A stretch of DNA of 14,505 nt from Uruburuella suis (GTDB taxonomy: Bacteria; Pseudomonadota; Gammaproteobacteria; Burkholderiales; Neisseriaceae): NCBI RefSeq assembly GCF_004341385.1, contig NZ_SLXE01000043.1, positions 1,407 through 15,911 of the forward strand, given 5' to 3'. Below the pieces are notes generated by a model. It worked only from the letters and a program-made list of their open reading frames with translations, was not told where the DNA came from and did not search any database. The stretch's first letter is position 1, and every line of letters starts with the position of its first letter. This document shows positions 6,589 to 13,143 of this stretch, in pieces. Made by a program: the position numbers and the translations under genes.

Positions 6589-8769
6589 ATGGTGCCCCGT
6601 TTCACCCCGTTTGCTCTGGCGCTTGCCGGCCTTAGCGCCACTTACGCTTATGCCGACAACACCCACACCAGCGAGTTGGATACAGTAGAAGTGCACGCCA
6701 AACGCCTGAATATGGAAACCGGCTACAAAGCCGAACGCAGCAACATCACCGGTGTAAACACATCGATTCTCGACACCCCCTACAGCATCGACGTGGTTAC
6801 GCAGCAGCAATTGGAAGACAAGCAGCCCTTCACCCTGGAAGAAGCCGTTACCGGCATCAGCGGCCTGCATCAGGGCAACAACTTGGCAGGCACCCTCGAT
6901 GCCATTGTGAAGCGTGGCTACGGCGGCAACCGCGATCATTCCATTATGCGCAACGGCTTTGAAATGACCCAGGCGCGCAACTACACCGCCACGGCCGAGC
7001 GCGTGGAAGTGCTCAAAGGCCCCGCCTCCATGCTCTACGGCATGCAGGATCCCGGCGGCGTTATCAATATCATTTCCAAAAAGCCCAACCACCAAGCTCA
7101 GGAAAACAGCATCAGCGCTGCTTACGGCAGCTATGCCAACCGCCAAATCGGCTTCGACAACACAGGCCCTATCGGCAGCAACGGGCTGGCTTACCGTTTT
7201 ATCGCCGACTACACCGCCAAAAATTCATGGCGCAACTTCGGCAAATACGAGCAAAGCATTATTGCGCCTTCTCTCTCTTGGCAAAACGACAACACCAAAG
7301 TGTTGGCCGCCTACGAATATCAAAATTACCGCGTGCCGTTTGACCGCGGCACTTATCTGGATTTGAACGACAACAACAAAGGCTACGCCAGCTATGGCAA
7401 GCCGATGGATATTCCCGCCAAACGGCGTTTGGATGAAGATTTCAACGTTTCAAACGGCCATTCCCACTTATTCCAGCTCACCGGCGAGCACAAGCTCAAT
7501 TCCGACTGGACGCTCAAAGCCGGCTACAGCTACAACATCAACCACTACAGCGACTGGCAGGCGCGCATCATCAGCTATGATGCCGCCACCCGCACCGTTA
7601 CCCGCCGCGTGGATGGCACGCGCCCTTCCGATTTCTATGCCCACAATCTGCATGCAGAGGCGCTGGGCGTTGTAGAACAAGGTGAAAACATCACCCACAA
7701 GCTGCGCTTCGGCGCACAAAGCATGCTGAGCGAATTGTGGCTGGGCGATATGTATCGCAGCCGCAATATCCGCGGTTTCTCAGTCGACAATCCGCAATAT
7801 GTCGGCTCCGACCTGATTGAAAGCTCGGGCAGCGCAGTGGAGAGCGCCCAAAGCGATCAAATGGAGCGCCTGAAAACATTTGCCCTGATTGCGCAAGACA
7901 ATATGTATATCGGCGATAAATGGGTACTTTCCGGCGGCCTGCGCGGCCAATATTACCGCAGCATTTCCGGCAAAGGCCGCAACAGCAGCCTGTTTCGCAA
8001 CTATAGCGAAGGTTTCAAAGTGCTGCCGCAGCTGGGCGCCGTGTATTTACTCACCCCGCGCTGGTCGCTTTATGGCAACTATGCCACCTCGCTCACGCCC
8101 AATGTAAGCCGCGGCACCGATTTTCAAGGTAAGGAAATTGCCCCGGAAGAAGGCCGCCAGTTTGAAATCGGCACCAAATACAACGGCGAGCATTTGAGCA
8201 CCAGCCTGGCCTTGTTTCATATTAAAAAGAAAAACGTGGCCGGCAGCATCACCAACGAAAACGGCGAAAGTGAAACCCGCATCATCGGTAAAAACCGCTC
8301 GCAAGGACTCGAAATCGATGTAAACGGCAAGCTTACCGACAAACTCGGCGTGTCGGCCAACTATGCCTACACCGACACCAAAATCCTGCAAGACGACACC
8401 CGCCCCGCCACCATCGGCCAGCGCTTCGACAGCGTGCCCAAACACGAAGCCGGCCTCACCCTCACTTACGACTTCGGCCATGCCGCAGGCGGCAGCTGGC
8501 GAGGTGGCGCCGGCGCGCACTACATCGGCTCGTGGGGCGTGGGCAACACCAAAGGCGGCTGGTTCACCCTGCCCTCAGCCACCATTTACAACGCCTTTGT
8601 TTCCTACGATGCCAAGCTGGGCAAGCACCCGCTCAATCTGCGCATCACCGGCAAAAATCTCGGCAACAAACTTTACTACCTTTCCAGCACCGGCTCCAAT
8701 TCCACCATGCCCTTCCTTTCCATAGGCGAGCCGCGCACGGTGTTGTTCAGCGCCAAACTGGGTTTTTAA
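6589..8769 (+). CDS. TonB-dependent siderophore receptor
   Basis: This 726-aa outer-membrane receptor takes up ferric siderophores using TonB energy. A signal peptide covers residues 1-22 (cleavage likely after SATYAYA). The TonB box is at about 30-37 (LDTVEVHA). The plug domain runs to about residue 170, with TPYSIDVVTQQQLED, IKRGYGG-like and ERVEVLKGPASMLYGMQDPGG motifs. A 22-strand barrel ends in aromatic Phe726 as usual for outer-membrane proteins. It matches the general siderophore receptor group (FpvA/FhuE/FoxA-like, TIGR01783 type) rather than Neisseria FetA or the transferrin and lactoferrin receptors. Substrate cannot be told from sequence. AGGA lies 6 nt before the ATG. A Fur box and a tandem repeat precede it. 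No siderophore biosynthesis or periplasmic binding protein genes are next to it. Confidence 0.93.
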   Translation: MVPRFTPFALALAGLSATYAYADNTHTSELDTVEVHAKRLNMETGYKAERSNITGVNTSILDTPYSIDVVTQQQLEDKQPFTLEEAVTGISGLHQGNNLAGTLDAIVKRGYGGNRDHSIMRNGFEMTQARNYTATAERVEVLKGPASMLYGMQDPGGVINIISKKPNHQAQENSISAAYGSYANRQIGFDNTGPIGSNGLAYRFIADYTAKNSWRNFGKYEQSIIAPSLSWQNDNTKVLAAYEYQNYRVPFDRGTYLDLNDNNKGYASYGKPMDIPAKRRLDEDFNVSNGHSHLFQLTGEHKLNSDWTLKAGYSYNINHYSDWQARIISYDAATRTVTRRVDGTRPSDFYAHNLHAEALGVVEQGENITHKLRFGAQSMLSELWLGDMYRSRNIRGFSVDNPQYVGSDLIESSGSAVESAQSDQMERLKTFALIAQDNMYIGDKWVLSGGLRGQYYRSISGKGRNSSLFRNYSEGFKVLPQLGAVYLLTPRWSLYGNYATSLTPNVSRGTDFQGKEIAPEEGRQFEIGTKYNGEHLSTSLALFHIKKKNVAGSITNENGESETRIIGKNRSQGLEIDVNGKLTDKLGVSANYAYTDTKILQDDTRPATIGQRFDSVPKHEAGLTLTYDFGHAAGGSWRGGAGAHYIGSWGVGNTKGGWFTLPSATIYNAFVSYDAKLGKHPLNLRITGKNLGNKLYYLSSTGSNSTMPFLSIGEPRTVLFSAKLGF

Positions 8770-8785
8770 ACGCAGAAAGCAGCCT

Positions 8786-8820
8786 TTTCAGACGGCCTGA
8801 TCGGTTCTGGCCGTCTGAAA
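8786..8820 (+). terminator. Inverted-DUS terminator after the receptor
   Basis: TTTCAGACGGCC (8786-8797) and GGCCGTCTGAAA (8809-8820) form a 12-bp stem with an 11-nt loop, 17 bp after the receptor stop. There is no long T tail, so efficiency is uncertain. Confidence 0.75.
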
Positions 8821-8920
8821 CCCAATCCCGCAATCCCGGCCGCACCGAATTGCCAAACAAGCGGCCGCCCTTTTATCTTATTTTCCAAACTGAAAGTAAA
8901 CCCTTTTCACCCTTATCCAC

Positions 8921-8958
8921 AGGCCGTCTGAAAGCCTTTTCAATCTTTCAGACGGCCT
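8921..8958. repeat. Inverted DUS pair in the leader of the ABC transporter gene
   Basis: A 14-bp stem, AGGCCGTCTGAAAG (8921-8934) with CTTTCAGACGGCCT (8945-8958), and a 10-nt loop end only 13 bp before the ATG of the transporter gene. No Shine-Dalgarno motif is seen between hairpin and start codon. Confidence 0.85.
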
Positions 8959-8971
8959 CAAGCATCTCATT

Positions 8972-10741
8972 ATGGAAAAATGGCAAGCCGAGCTCTACGG
9001 CACACCTTTATGGCTATTGCAAACTTTTATCGGCGTGGTTATCGTGTGCGCACTGCTGATTTTCGCACTGCGGCGCACTATTTTCGGCCGCCAGTTTTGG
9101 CGCGTGCTCCAGCCTTGTTTGAGCCGCGCCAACATCGCCAAAATCGTGATGATGGTGGCGCTTTTATTGCTGCTGCTTCTGCTCGAAGTGCGTTTCAGCG
9201 TGCTCAACACTTTTTTCTACAACGGCCTCTACAGCGCCCTGCAAGACAAAAACCTCAACGCTTTCTGGTTTTTCGCCTCGCTCAATGCCCTTTTGCTCGG
9301 CGTGCGTATTGTGAACGAAATCATTGATGAGTGGCTGGGGCAGGTGTTGCAAATCCGCTGGCTCGAGCGGCTCAACCACGCGCTCACCGAGCGTTGGCTG
9401 GCAAATAAAAACTACTACCGCCTGCAAATGCGCCGCCAGCGCCCCGACAATATCGATCAGCGTATCCAGCAAGATGCGCAAGACTTTATCGCCACCACGG
9501 TAGAATTTGTGCGCGGCATGATTAATTCCGTAGTGTCGGCGATTGAATTTTCGATTGTGTTGTGGGGCTTGTCGGGTGTGCTCGCGCTGTTTGGCTTTGA
9601 AATTCCGCGCGGCATGGTGTTTTTCGTGTTTATTTTTGTGATTTTGGCCACTTTTGTGGCCATGTGGATAGGCAAGCCGCTGATAAAACTAAACTTCAAC
9701 AACGAACGCCTCAACGGCAACTACCGCTATTCGCTGATCCGCGTGCGCGATCACGCCGAGAGCATCGCCTTTTACGACGGCGAAAAAGTGGAACGCCAAA
9801 ACCTGCGCACGCATTTCCGCCGCATCATCGACAACCGCTGGCGCATCGTTTACCGCTCGCTCGGCCTCAACGGTTTCAATTCCGGCATCACTCAAGGCGT
9901 GCAGCTTTTGCCGCTGATGTTGCAGGCACCGCGCTTTTTTGCCGGCCAAGTCACCATAGGCGACATGCACCAAACCGTGCAGGCATTCAACCGCCTGCAA
10001 CGGGCATTATCGTTTTTCCGCAACTTTTACGAGCAATTCACCGCCTATCAAGCAAGGCTCGAGCGCTTGAGCGGCTTTATGGAAAACCTCACCGAATACC
10101 CCGCTTTCAAGCAGCCGCAAGTGAGCGAAGTTTCAGACGGCCTTATCCTCAATGATGTGGCGCTCTACCGCAACAACGGCGAAGTGCTGCTCGAACACAT
10201 CAATATCGATGCGCAGCGCGGCGATGCCCTGCTGATTCAAGGCCCCAGCGGCTGCGGCAAAACCTCGCTTCTGCGCGCGCTGGCCGGCTTATGGCCTTTC
10301 GGCAGCAGCGGCTGCATTCAGCGCCCCGCCCACGAACACATCTTATTTGTGCCACAGCGCCCCTATGTACCGCAGGGCAGCCTGCGCGAAGCCGTGTGCT
10401 ACCCCGATATCAGCAGCCGCCACCCCGATTTGATCGGCGCCCTGCTCGATTGCCGCCTCGGCCATTTAGTCGACAAACTCGATGAGCACGACGATTGGCA
10501 GCAACGCCTCTCGCCGGGCGAATTGCAACGCATCGCCTTTGTGCGCATTTTGCTCACCCAAGCGCAAGTGGTGCTGCTCGACGAAGCCACCTCCGCACTT
10601 GACGAACCCACCGAAGCGGCGCTTTATCAACTCATCAAAACACGCCTGCCCCAAAGCATTATCGTGAGCATCGGCCACCGCAACACCCTGGCCGCCTTCC
10701 ACAACCGCAGCCTGCAAGTCAGCCCCGCCGCTTGCGGATAA
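8972..10741 (+). CDS. SbmA/YddA-type ABC transporter, fused permease and ATPase
   Basis: This 589-aa inner-membrane half-transporter has an N-terminal membrane domain of the ABC_membrane_2/SbmA-BacA type (helices at about 14-34, 55-72, 95-115, 190-215 and 222-245) and a C-terminal ATPase. Walker A is GPSGCGKTSLL (from residue 424), the signature is LSPGELQR (513-520) in the LSPGE form usual for YddA and the ABCD family, Walker B is VVLLDEATSALD (533-544), and the switch His lies in SIGHR. The EAA-like region NFNNERLNGNYRYSLIRVRDH and AESIAFYDGEKVE are family landmarks. Such proteins work as homodimers; relatives move peptides, vitamin B12 or fatty acyl compounds, so substrate is open. A DUS is translated in the linker between the two domains. 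The gene stands alone between hairpins. Confidence 0.9.
   Translation: MEKWQAELYGTPLWLLQTFIGVVIVCALLIFALRRTIFGRQFWRVLQPCLSRANIAKIVMMVALLLLLLLLEVRFSVLNTFFYNGLYSALQDKNLNAFWFFASLNALLLGVRIVNEIIDEWLGQVLQIRWLERLNHALTERWLANKNYYRLQMRRQRPDNIDQRIQQDAQDFIATTVEFVRGMINSVVSAIEFSIVLWGLSGVLALFGFEIPRGMVFFVFIFVILATFVAMWIGKPLIKLNFNNERLNGNYRYSLIRVRDHAESIAFYDGEKVERQNLRTHFRRIIDNRWRIVYRSLGLNGFNSGITQGVQLLPLMLQAPRFFAGQVTIGDMHQTVQAFNRLQRALSFFRNFYEQFTAYQARLERLSGFMENLTEYPAFKQPQVSEVSDGLILNDVALYRNNGEVLLEHINIDAQRGDALLIQGPSGCGKTSLLRALAGLWPFGSSGCIQRPAHEHILFVPQRPYVPQGSLREAVCYPDISSRHPDLIGALLDCRLGHLVDKLDEHDDWQQRLSPGELQRIAFVRILLTQAQVVLLDEATSALDEPTEAALYQLIKTRLPQSIIVSIGHRNTLAAFHNRSLQVSPAACG
10131..10142 (-). repeat. DUS inside the ABC transporter gene
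   Basis: TTTCAGACGGCC is translated as VSDGL at the junction of membrane and ATPase domains, a low-constraint linker. Confidence 0.85.
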
Positions 10742-10765
10742 ACGCAGCCATCCGCACAACAAGCC

Positions 10766-10798
10766 ATGCCGTCTGAAAGCGTTCAGACAGCATTTTTC
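10766..10798 (+). terminator. AT-type DUS terminator after the ABC transporter
   Basis: ATGCCGTCTGAA (10766-10777) pairs with TTCAGACAGCAT (10782-10793) over a 4-nt loop with one mismatch, then TTTTT. The left arm is the ATGCCGTCTGAA form, unlike the AGGCCGTCTGAA form dominant elsewhere in the window. Confidence 0.85.
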
Positions 10799-10810
10799 GA
10801 GCCGTAGTGC

Positions 10811-10902
10811 GTAGGTCGGATGCTCGAATCCGACACTTGTTTGCAGAACAAGATTTTCAAAGCGGCGATACGATAAATGTCGGATACAAGTTTCCGACCT
10901 AC
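10811..10902. repeat. REP-like pair of inverted hairpins
   Basis: GTAGGTCGGA (10811-10820) and TCCGACCTAC (10893-10902) are inverted repeats bounding 92 bp. Each end also folds by itself: TCGGAT..ATCCGA near 10816-10833 and TCGGA..TCCGA near 10880-10897. This is the layout of a REP doublet. No coding potential is seen. Confidence 0.65.
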
Positions 10903-10924
10903 AACGATACAAACCGTAAGACAG

Positions 10925-10948
10925 GCCGTCTGAAAACTTTCAGACGGC
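10925..10948. repeat. Inverted DUS hairpin
   Basis: GCCGTCTGAAA (10925-10935) faces TTTCAGACGGC (10938-10948) almost without a loop. It follows the REP-like doublet and precedes the second Correia-like element, with no gene ending next to it. Confidence 0.8.
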
Positions 10949-10971
10949 GTTTCACATATTTCTTCACGCTT

Positions 10972-11065
10972 ATACCCATTCGAAAAAATAAGATAACAAG
11001 GCGGCGAGCCGAAGACATACAGCTAGGCGAGCCAACGCAGTTAGGTTATTTTTTCGAATGGGTAT
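10972..11065. mobile_element. Correia-like MITE, copy 2
   Basis: This 94-bp element has perfect 20-bp ends (ATACCCATTCGAAAAAATAA and its reverse complement). The interior ACAAGGCGGCGAGCCG, GGCGAGCCAACG and AGTTAGGTTATTTTTT matches copy 1 (3096-3199) with about 10 bp missing from the middle. Differences in the two arms are compensatory within each copy (CCAATyC against CCATTCG), so pairing of the ends is preserved. Confidence 0.75.
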
Positions 11066-11088
11066 TATTGACTCGATTGGCGGCCAAA

Positions 11089-11174
11089 TATAGTTAAATG
11101 CAAGAAAAAGTGACACGAAACTGCATGCTGCAACAGCATAGATTGAGTTGATAAACCCAGGGTTTCAGACGGCC
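11089..11174. mobile_element. Fragment of MITE A
   Basis: From 11089 the order TATAGTTAAATGCAAGAAAA, GTGACAC, AAACTGC, ATAGATTGAGTTG, AAACCCAGGGTTTCAGACGGCC follows the right arm of MITE A (6177 back to about 6090) base for base with scattered changes. The opposite end is missing. Its DUS (11163-11174) directly adjoins the end of the exporter-tail ORF at 11180, and so marks the boundary of the AT-rich island. Confidence 0.65.
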
Positions 11175-11179
11175 TTTTT

Positions 11180-11374
11180 TCAAACAACTGCTGCACCCAG
11201 ATTAATCACCCTATCAGCCGAGTCGATGGTTTCTTTCCTGTGCGCCACCATGATTTTAGTAATATTTAAAGCTTTTAAATTTTCATTTATCGCTTTTTCA
11301 TTTTTAAAAACTTTACCTATCAAAATAAGAGAACACAAACTGCCCAAAAAAACAACACTCAAAGTCAATGCCAT
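11180..11374 (-). pseudogene. Chimera: small membrane N-terminus fused to a bacteriocin ABC exporter tail
   Basis: This 64-codon frame starts at an ATG with a good ribosome binding site (AAAGGAAG). Residues 1-23 (MALTLSVVFLGSLCSLILIG) form one hydrophobic helix like those of the neighbouring small membrane proteins. From residue 24, NEKAINENLKALNITKIMVA followed by HRKETIDSADRVINL is the C-terminal end of the ATPase of a peptidase-containing bacteriocin exporter (CvaB/LagD type): it begins just past the D-loop position and includes the switch His of the VAHR motif. Walker A, signature and Walker B are absent, so it cannot be an ATPase. I read it as a deletion product that removed nearly all of an exporter gene and joined its last ~40 codons to a small membrane ORF. 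A DUS follows the stop codon. Confidence 0.7.
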
Positions 11375-11487
11375 AAACTTCCTTTATCATTCAAAGCCAA
11401 ATATCAAAACTAAATATAAATTCAAAAAACTGATATTAAACTAATTAAAATATATTTCTAAATTAAAAAATAAACAATATATTTATA

Positions 11488-11669
11488 TTATCTATAAATT
11501 AAATATATTACACCTGTAAATATTAAAGATGCTAAAGCCATTAAACTATATAACAATTTGATATTTATATTATATTTATCCACATATATTTTATCTAAAT
11601 TAAAAAATTTAGCCACAAAAAAAGAAACCAAAAATCACCTACAAAAATAATTACAAAATTAAATGCCAT
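11488..11669 (-). pseudogene. Frameshifted two-helix small membrane protein
   Basis: The ATG at 11669 lies inside the last codons of the upstream 62-aa gene (11-nt overlap) behind GGAGAAGTC, a plausible ribosome binding site. Frame 1 reads MAFNFVIIFVGDFWFLFLWL and stops at TAG (11595-11597), 24 aa. A second frame, open from just inside the same T-rich stretch, continues VAKFFNLDKIYVDKYNINIK then LLYSLMALASLIFTGVIYL to TAA at 11488. One additional T in the T5 or T7 run would join them into a 60-aa protein with two helices and a polar middle, the same design as its neighbours. It is either a broken gene or a slippage-switched one. Function is unknown; immunity protein is an inference. Confidence 0.6.
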
Positions 11670-11847
11670 GACTTCTCCAACCATTTGCAACAAAAATTAA
11701 TATCAAAAATATTAAAAATGCCTTTGCATAAATATAAAGTTTCTTTTGTGAAAGGCCATTTTTAAGCATTTCATCACACCAAAAATACGCAGTGATAATT
11801 GCTGCTGAAATAAAAAAATATTTGCATACATTAAGAATAATATTCAC
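11659..11847 (-). CDS. Small two-helix membrane protein (candidate immunity protein)
   Basis: This 62-aa protein has two hydrophobic segments at about 7-23 (CKYFFISAAIITAYFW region) and 42-55 (AKAFLIFLILIFVANG) and a charged linker (CDEMLKNGLSQKKLYIY). The start is GTG at 11847; a strong AAGGAGAGGA precedes it, while the overlapping ATG is followed at once by a stop. No family is recognised. Small size, two helices, and place in a cluster with a GG-leader peptide and an exporter remnant fit bacteriocin immunity proteins, which is inference. The decayed JmjC end lies 60 bp upstream and the frameshifted relative overlaps its 3' end. Confidence 0.65.
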   Translation of the reverse strand: MNIILNVCKYFFISAAIITAYFWCDEMLKNGLSQKKLYIYAKAFLIFLILIFVANGWRSHGI

Positions 11848-11907
11848 ATTTTCCTCTCCTTATTATTCAAACCAATCCACTCCTCAACTCCAAAAACCCT
11901 ATTTTCT

Positions 11908-12120
11908 CTAAATAATTTCAATGATATACAACATTTCCAATTGTAAAATCAATGCCCGAATTTTATTCTGTTATGCCGAGTCGCGTTTGAGCAACAGCGT
12001 TTTCAAACCGGTTTTTTCCTATTTGGCAAGCAGCCCGAATACTTTGATGTCGTCCTCATCTATGTTAATTTTGGCGCGATTGGCAATGATATAACCCTTT
12101 GTCAGCGCTATTCGACAGTT
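11908..12120 (-). pseudogene. Decayed second copy of the JmjC gene 3' end
   Basis: Translation on the minus strand gives KGYIIANRAKINIDEDDIKV, then a stop, EKTGLKTLLLKRDSA, a stop, and QNKIRALILQLEMLYIIEI. This aligns residue by residue with the last ~60 residues of the JmjC protein at 13441-14397 (KGYVIANGTKINVDEEGIKV, DKTGLDLL, KIKALVMQLGMLDVIEIL). Two in-frame stops and a small indel near 12105 show it is dead. Only the C-terminal portion is present, and the first ~250 codons are missing. It sits between two candidate immunity genes in the same orientation as the intact copy. Confidence 0.85.
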
Positions 12121-12256
12121 TGAATATTTTCGTGTCCGTAAATTAATTTACATATCAGAAACTCAAAATTTCTAAAATATATAATTCATAATTGAAGGAA
12201 TCATGTATTTACTTTAGTAAGCCTTAAATAGCCTGTGTTATTAAATCACATCCGGG

Positions 12257-12454
12257 TTAGTTATCTTTTTTCCAATGTATATAAAAAAGAAACCCTGAAG
12301 TAGAAAAGAAAATACTCCATTCCGAATCAGTTAGAGAAAGAAATTTTTCTATACCAAATATTTTAAAGACCAATAGCATAAAAAGCTGGCATAAAAATAT
12401 GATAATTAAAAATACTTTCCAGTTTTTAATCATATTATCCAAATTAATTTTCAT
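12257..12454 (-). CDS. Small two-helix membrane protein downstream of the GG-leader peptide
   Basis: This 65-aa protein has an amphipathic, basic N-terminus (MKINLDNMIKNWK), a first helix at about 13-34 (VFLIIIFLCQLFMLLVFKIF), a short polar loop (LTDSEWS) and a second helix at about 47-60 ending in a charged tail (HWKKDN). GGAAGA lies 3 nt before the ATG. It follows the peptide gene by 53 nt on the same strand, the usual place of a cognate immunity gene. No family is recognised and the immunity role is inferred from size, topology and position. Confidence 0.7.
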   Translation of the reverse strand: MKINLDNMIKNWKVFLIIIFLCQLFMLLVFKIFGIEKFLSLTDSEWSIFFSTSGFLFYIHWKKDN

Positions 12455-12507
12455 TAATCTTCCAAAAAATTATAAGAATAATCAGATATTAAATTATCTC
12501 TACTATT

Positions 12508-12816
12508 TCAATAACCTGTTCCATCCTGAGCTGTTAGTCCGTGCTCAATTTCAAAAATAGGACGTCCATTATATGGTGGGCTATTTATAGCATCATCAGT
12601 AAATTTCGTTACATAAGCCCCTGCCGCCGCCGCTGTTCCATAAGAAACTTGATTATTGCCGCCTATCCTAGCTACAGCAATAGCTGTTACACCGCCCAAC
12701 AATTTCCCATATGTCATTTCACCACTTCCAATGGCTTCGCCAATAACTTGAGCAATCGTATCCTTCCCCGCCCCTCCACTTACCAACATTAATTGATTTA
12801 TCTGCAATTCTTTCAT
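12508..12816 (-). CDS. Double-glycine-leader peptide, putative class II bacteriocin/microcin precursor
   Basis: This is a 102-aa precursor. The leader MKELQINQLMLVSGG has hydrophobic residues at -12 (Leu), -7 (Leu) and -4 (Val) before Gly-Gly at -2/-1, the pattern cut by C39-peptidase ABC exporters; Gln replaces the usual Glu at -8. Cleavage would leave an 87-aa mature peptide starting AGKDTIAQ. Its first part is rich in Gly, Ala and Ile (IGEAIGSGEMTYGKLLGGVT, then AIAVARIGG, and GTAAAAGAYV), typical of pore-forming bacteriocins. The tail is polar (SPPYNGRPIFEIEHG). There is no Cys, so no disulphide or lanthionine. AAAGGA lies 7 nt before the ATG. It is preceded by a membrane protein gene 12 nt away and followed by another. 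Activity and target are unknown. It could instead be a GG-exported signalling peptide, though it is long for that. Confidence 0.75.
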   Translation of the reverse strand: MKELQINQLMLVSGGAGKDTIAQVIGEAIGSGEMTYGKLLGGVTAIAVARIGGNNQVSYGTAAAAGAYVTKFTDDAINSPPYNGRPIFEIEHGLTAQDGTGY

Positions 12817-12828
12817 TTTTAATTCCTT

Positions 12829-13047
12829 TCATTTTAGAGATTTTTTCTTTACTATAAAAAATGCATACCCAAACGCAAGAAAATCCAATCCGGTGATAAT
12901 AGTTGAACGATTAATATCATCCATGCTTTGGGGTAATAAAAACACTGCTATTAATCTGAATAAAAAAGCAAATAAAATGCCGATTACTAAAAAAATCAAA
13001 AAATGCTTCATTTTAAATTTCGAGATATTTTTTTCTTGCTCGTTCAA
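12829..13047 (-). CDS. Small two-helix membrane protein upstream of the GG-leader peptide
   Basis: The 72-aa form starts at TTG (13047) with a textbook AAGGAG 6 nt upstream. The frame is open further, to a TTG at 13122, and a second strong AGGAGG at 13107-13113 precedes an in-frame ATA (13096-13098), which would give about 89 aa if it is or was a start. Polar N-terminus (NEQEKNISKFK), first helix about 15-38 (FLIFLVIGILFAFLFRLIAV), loop with SMDDINRS, second helix about 50-66, basic end (KKKSLK). Its stop lies 12 nt before the GG-leader ATG, so the two are almost certainly co-transcribed. An immunity or accessory role is inferred; no family is recognised. Confidence 0.65.
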   Translation of the reverse strand: MNEQEKNISKFKMKHFLIFLVIGILFAFLFRLIAVFLLPQSMDDINRSTIITGLDFLAFGYAFFIVKKKSLK

Positions 13048-13143
13048 ATCTAACTCCTTATAAACCTCCTTCTGACATTTAAAGACTTGATTATTTATGT
13101 TTGTCTCCCTCCTATAATTCAATGGCTAAGTTTTAAAAAATTA

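Noticed and set aside
6589..10741. A single iron-uptake operon of receptor plus ABC transporter
   Set aside because: An inverted-DUS terminator and a 200-bp gap separate them, and the transporter is of the SbmA/YddA type rather than a siderophore importer.
10807..11097. 96-codon plus-strand open frame across the REP-like and Correia-like repeats
   Set aside because: It spans several independent repeats and encodes no recognisable protein.
11148..11444. 98-codon plus-strand open frame opposite the exporter tail
   Set aside because: The minus strand gives a clear ABC exporter C-terminus and the plus frame is its shadow.
12541..12792. 83-codon plus-strand open frame opposite the GG-leader peptide
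   Set aside because: It is the antisense shadow of the peptide gene, which has leader, ribosome binding site and operon context.
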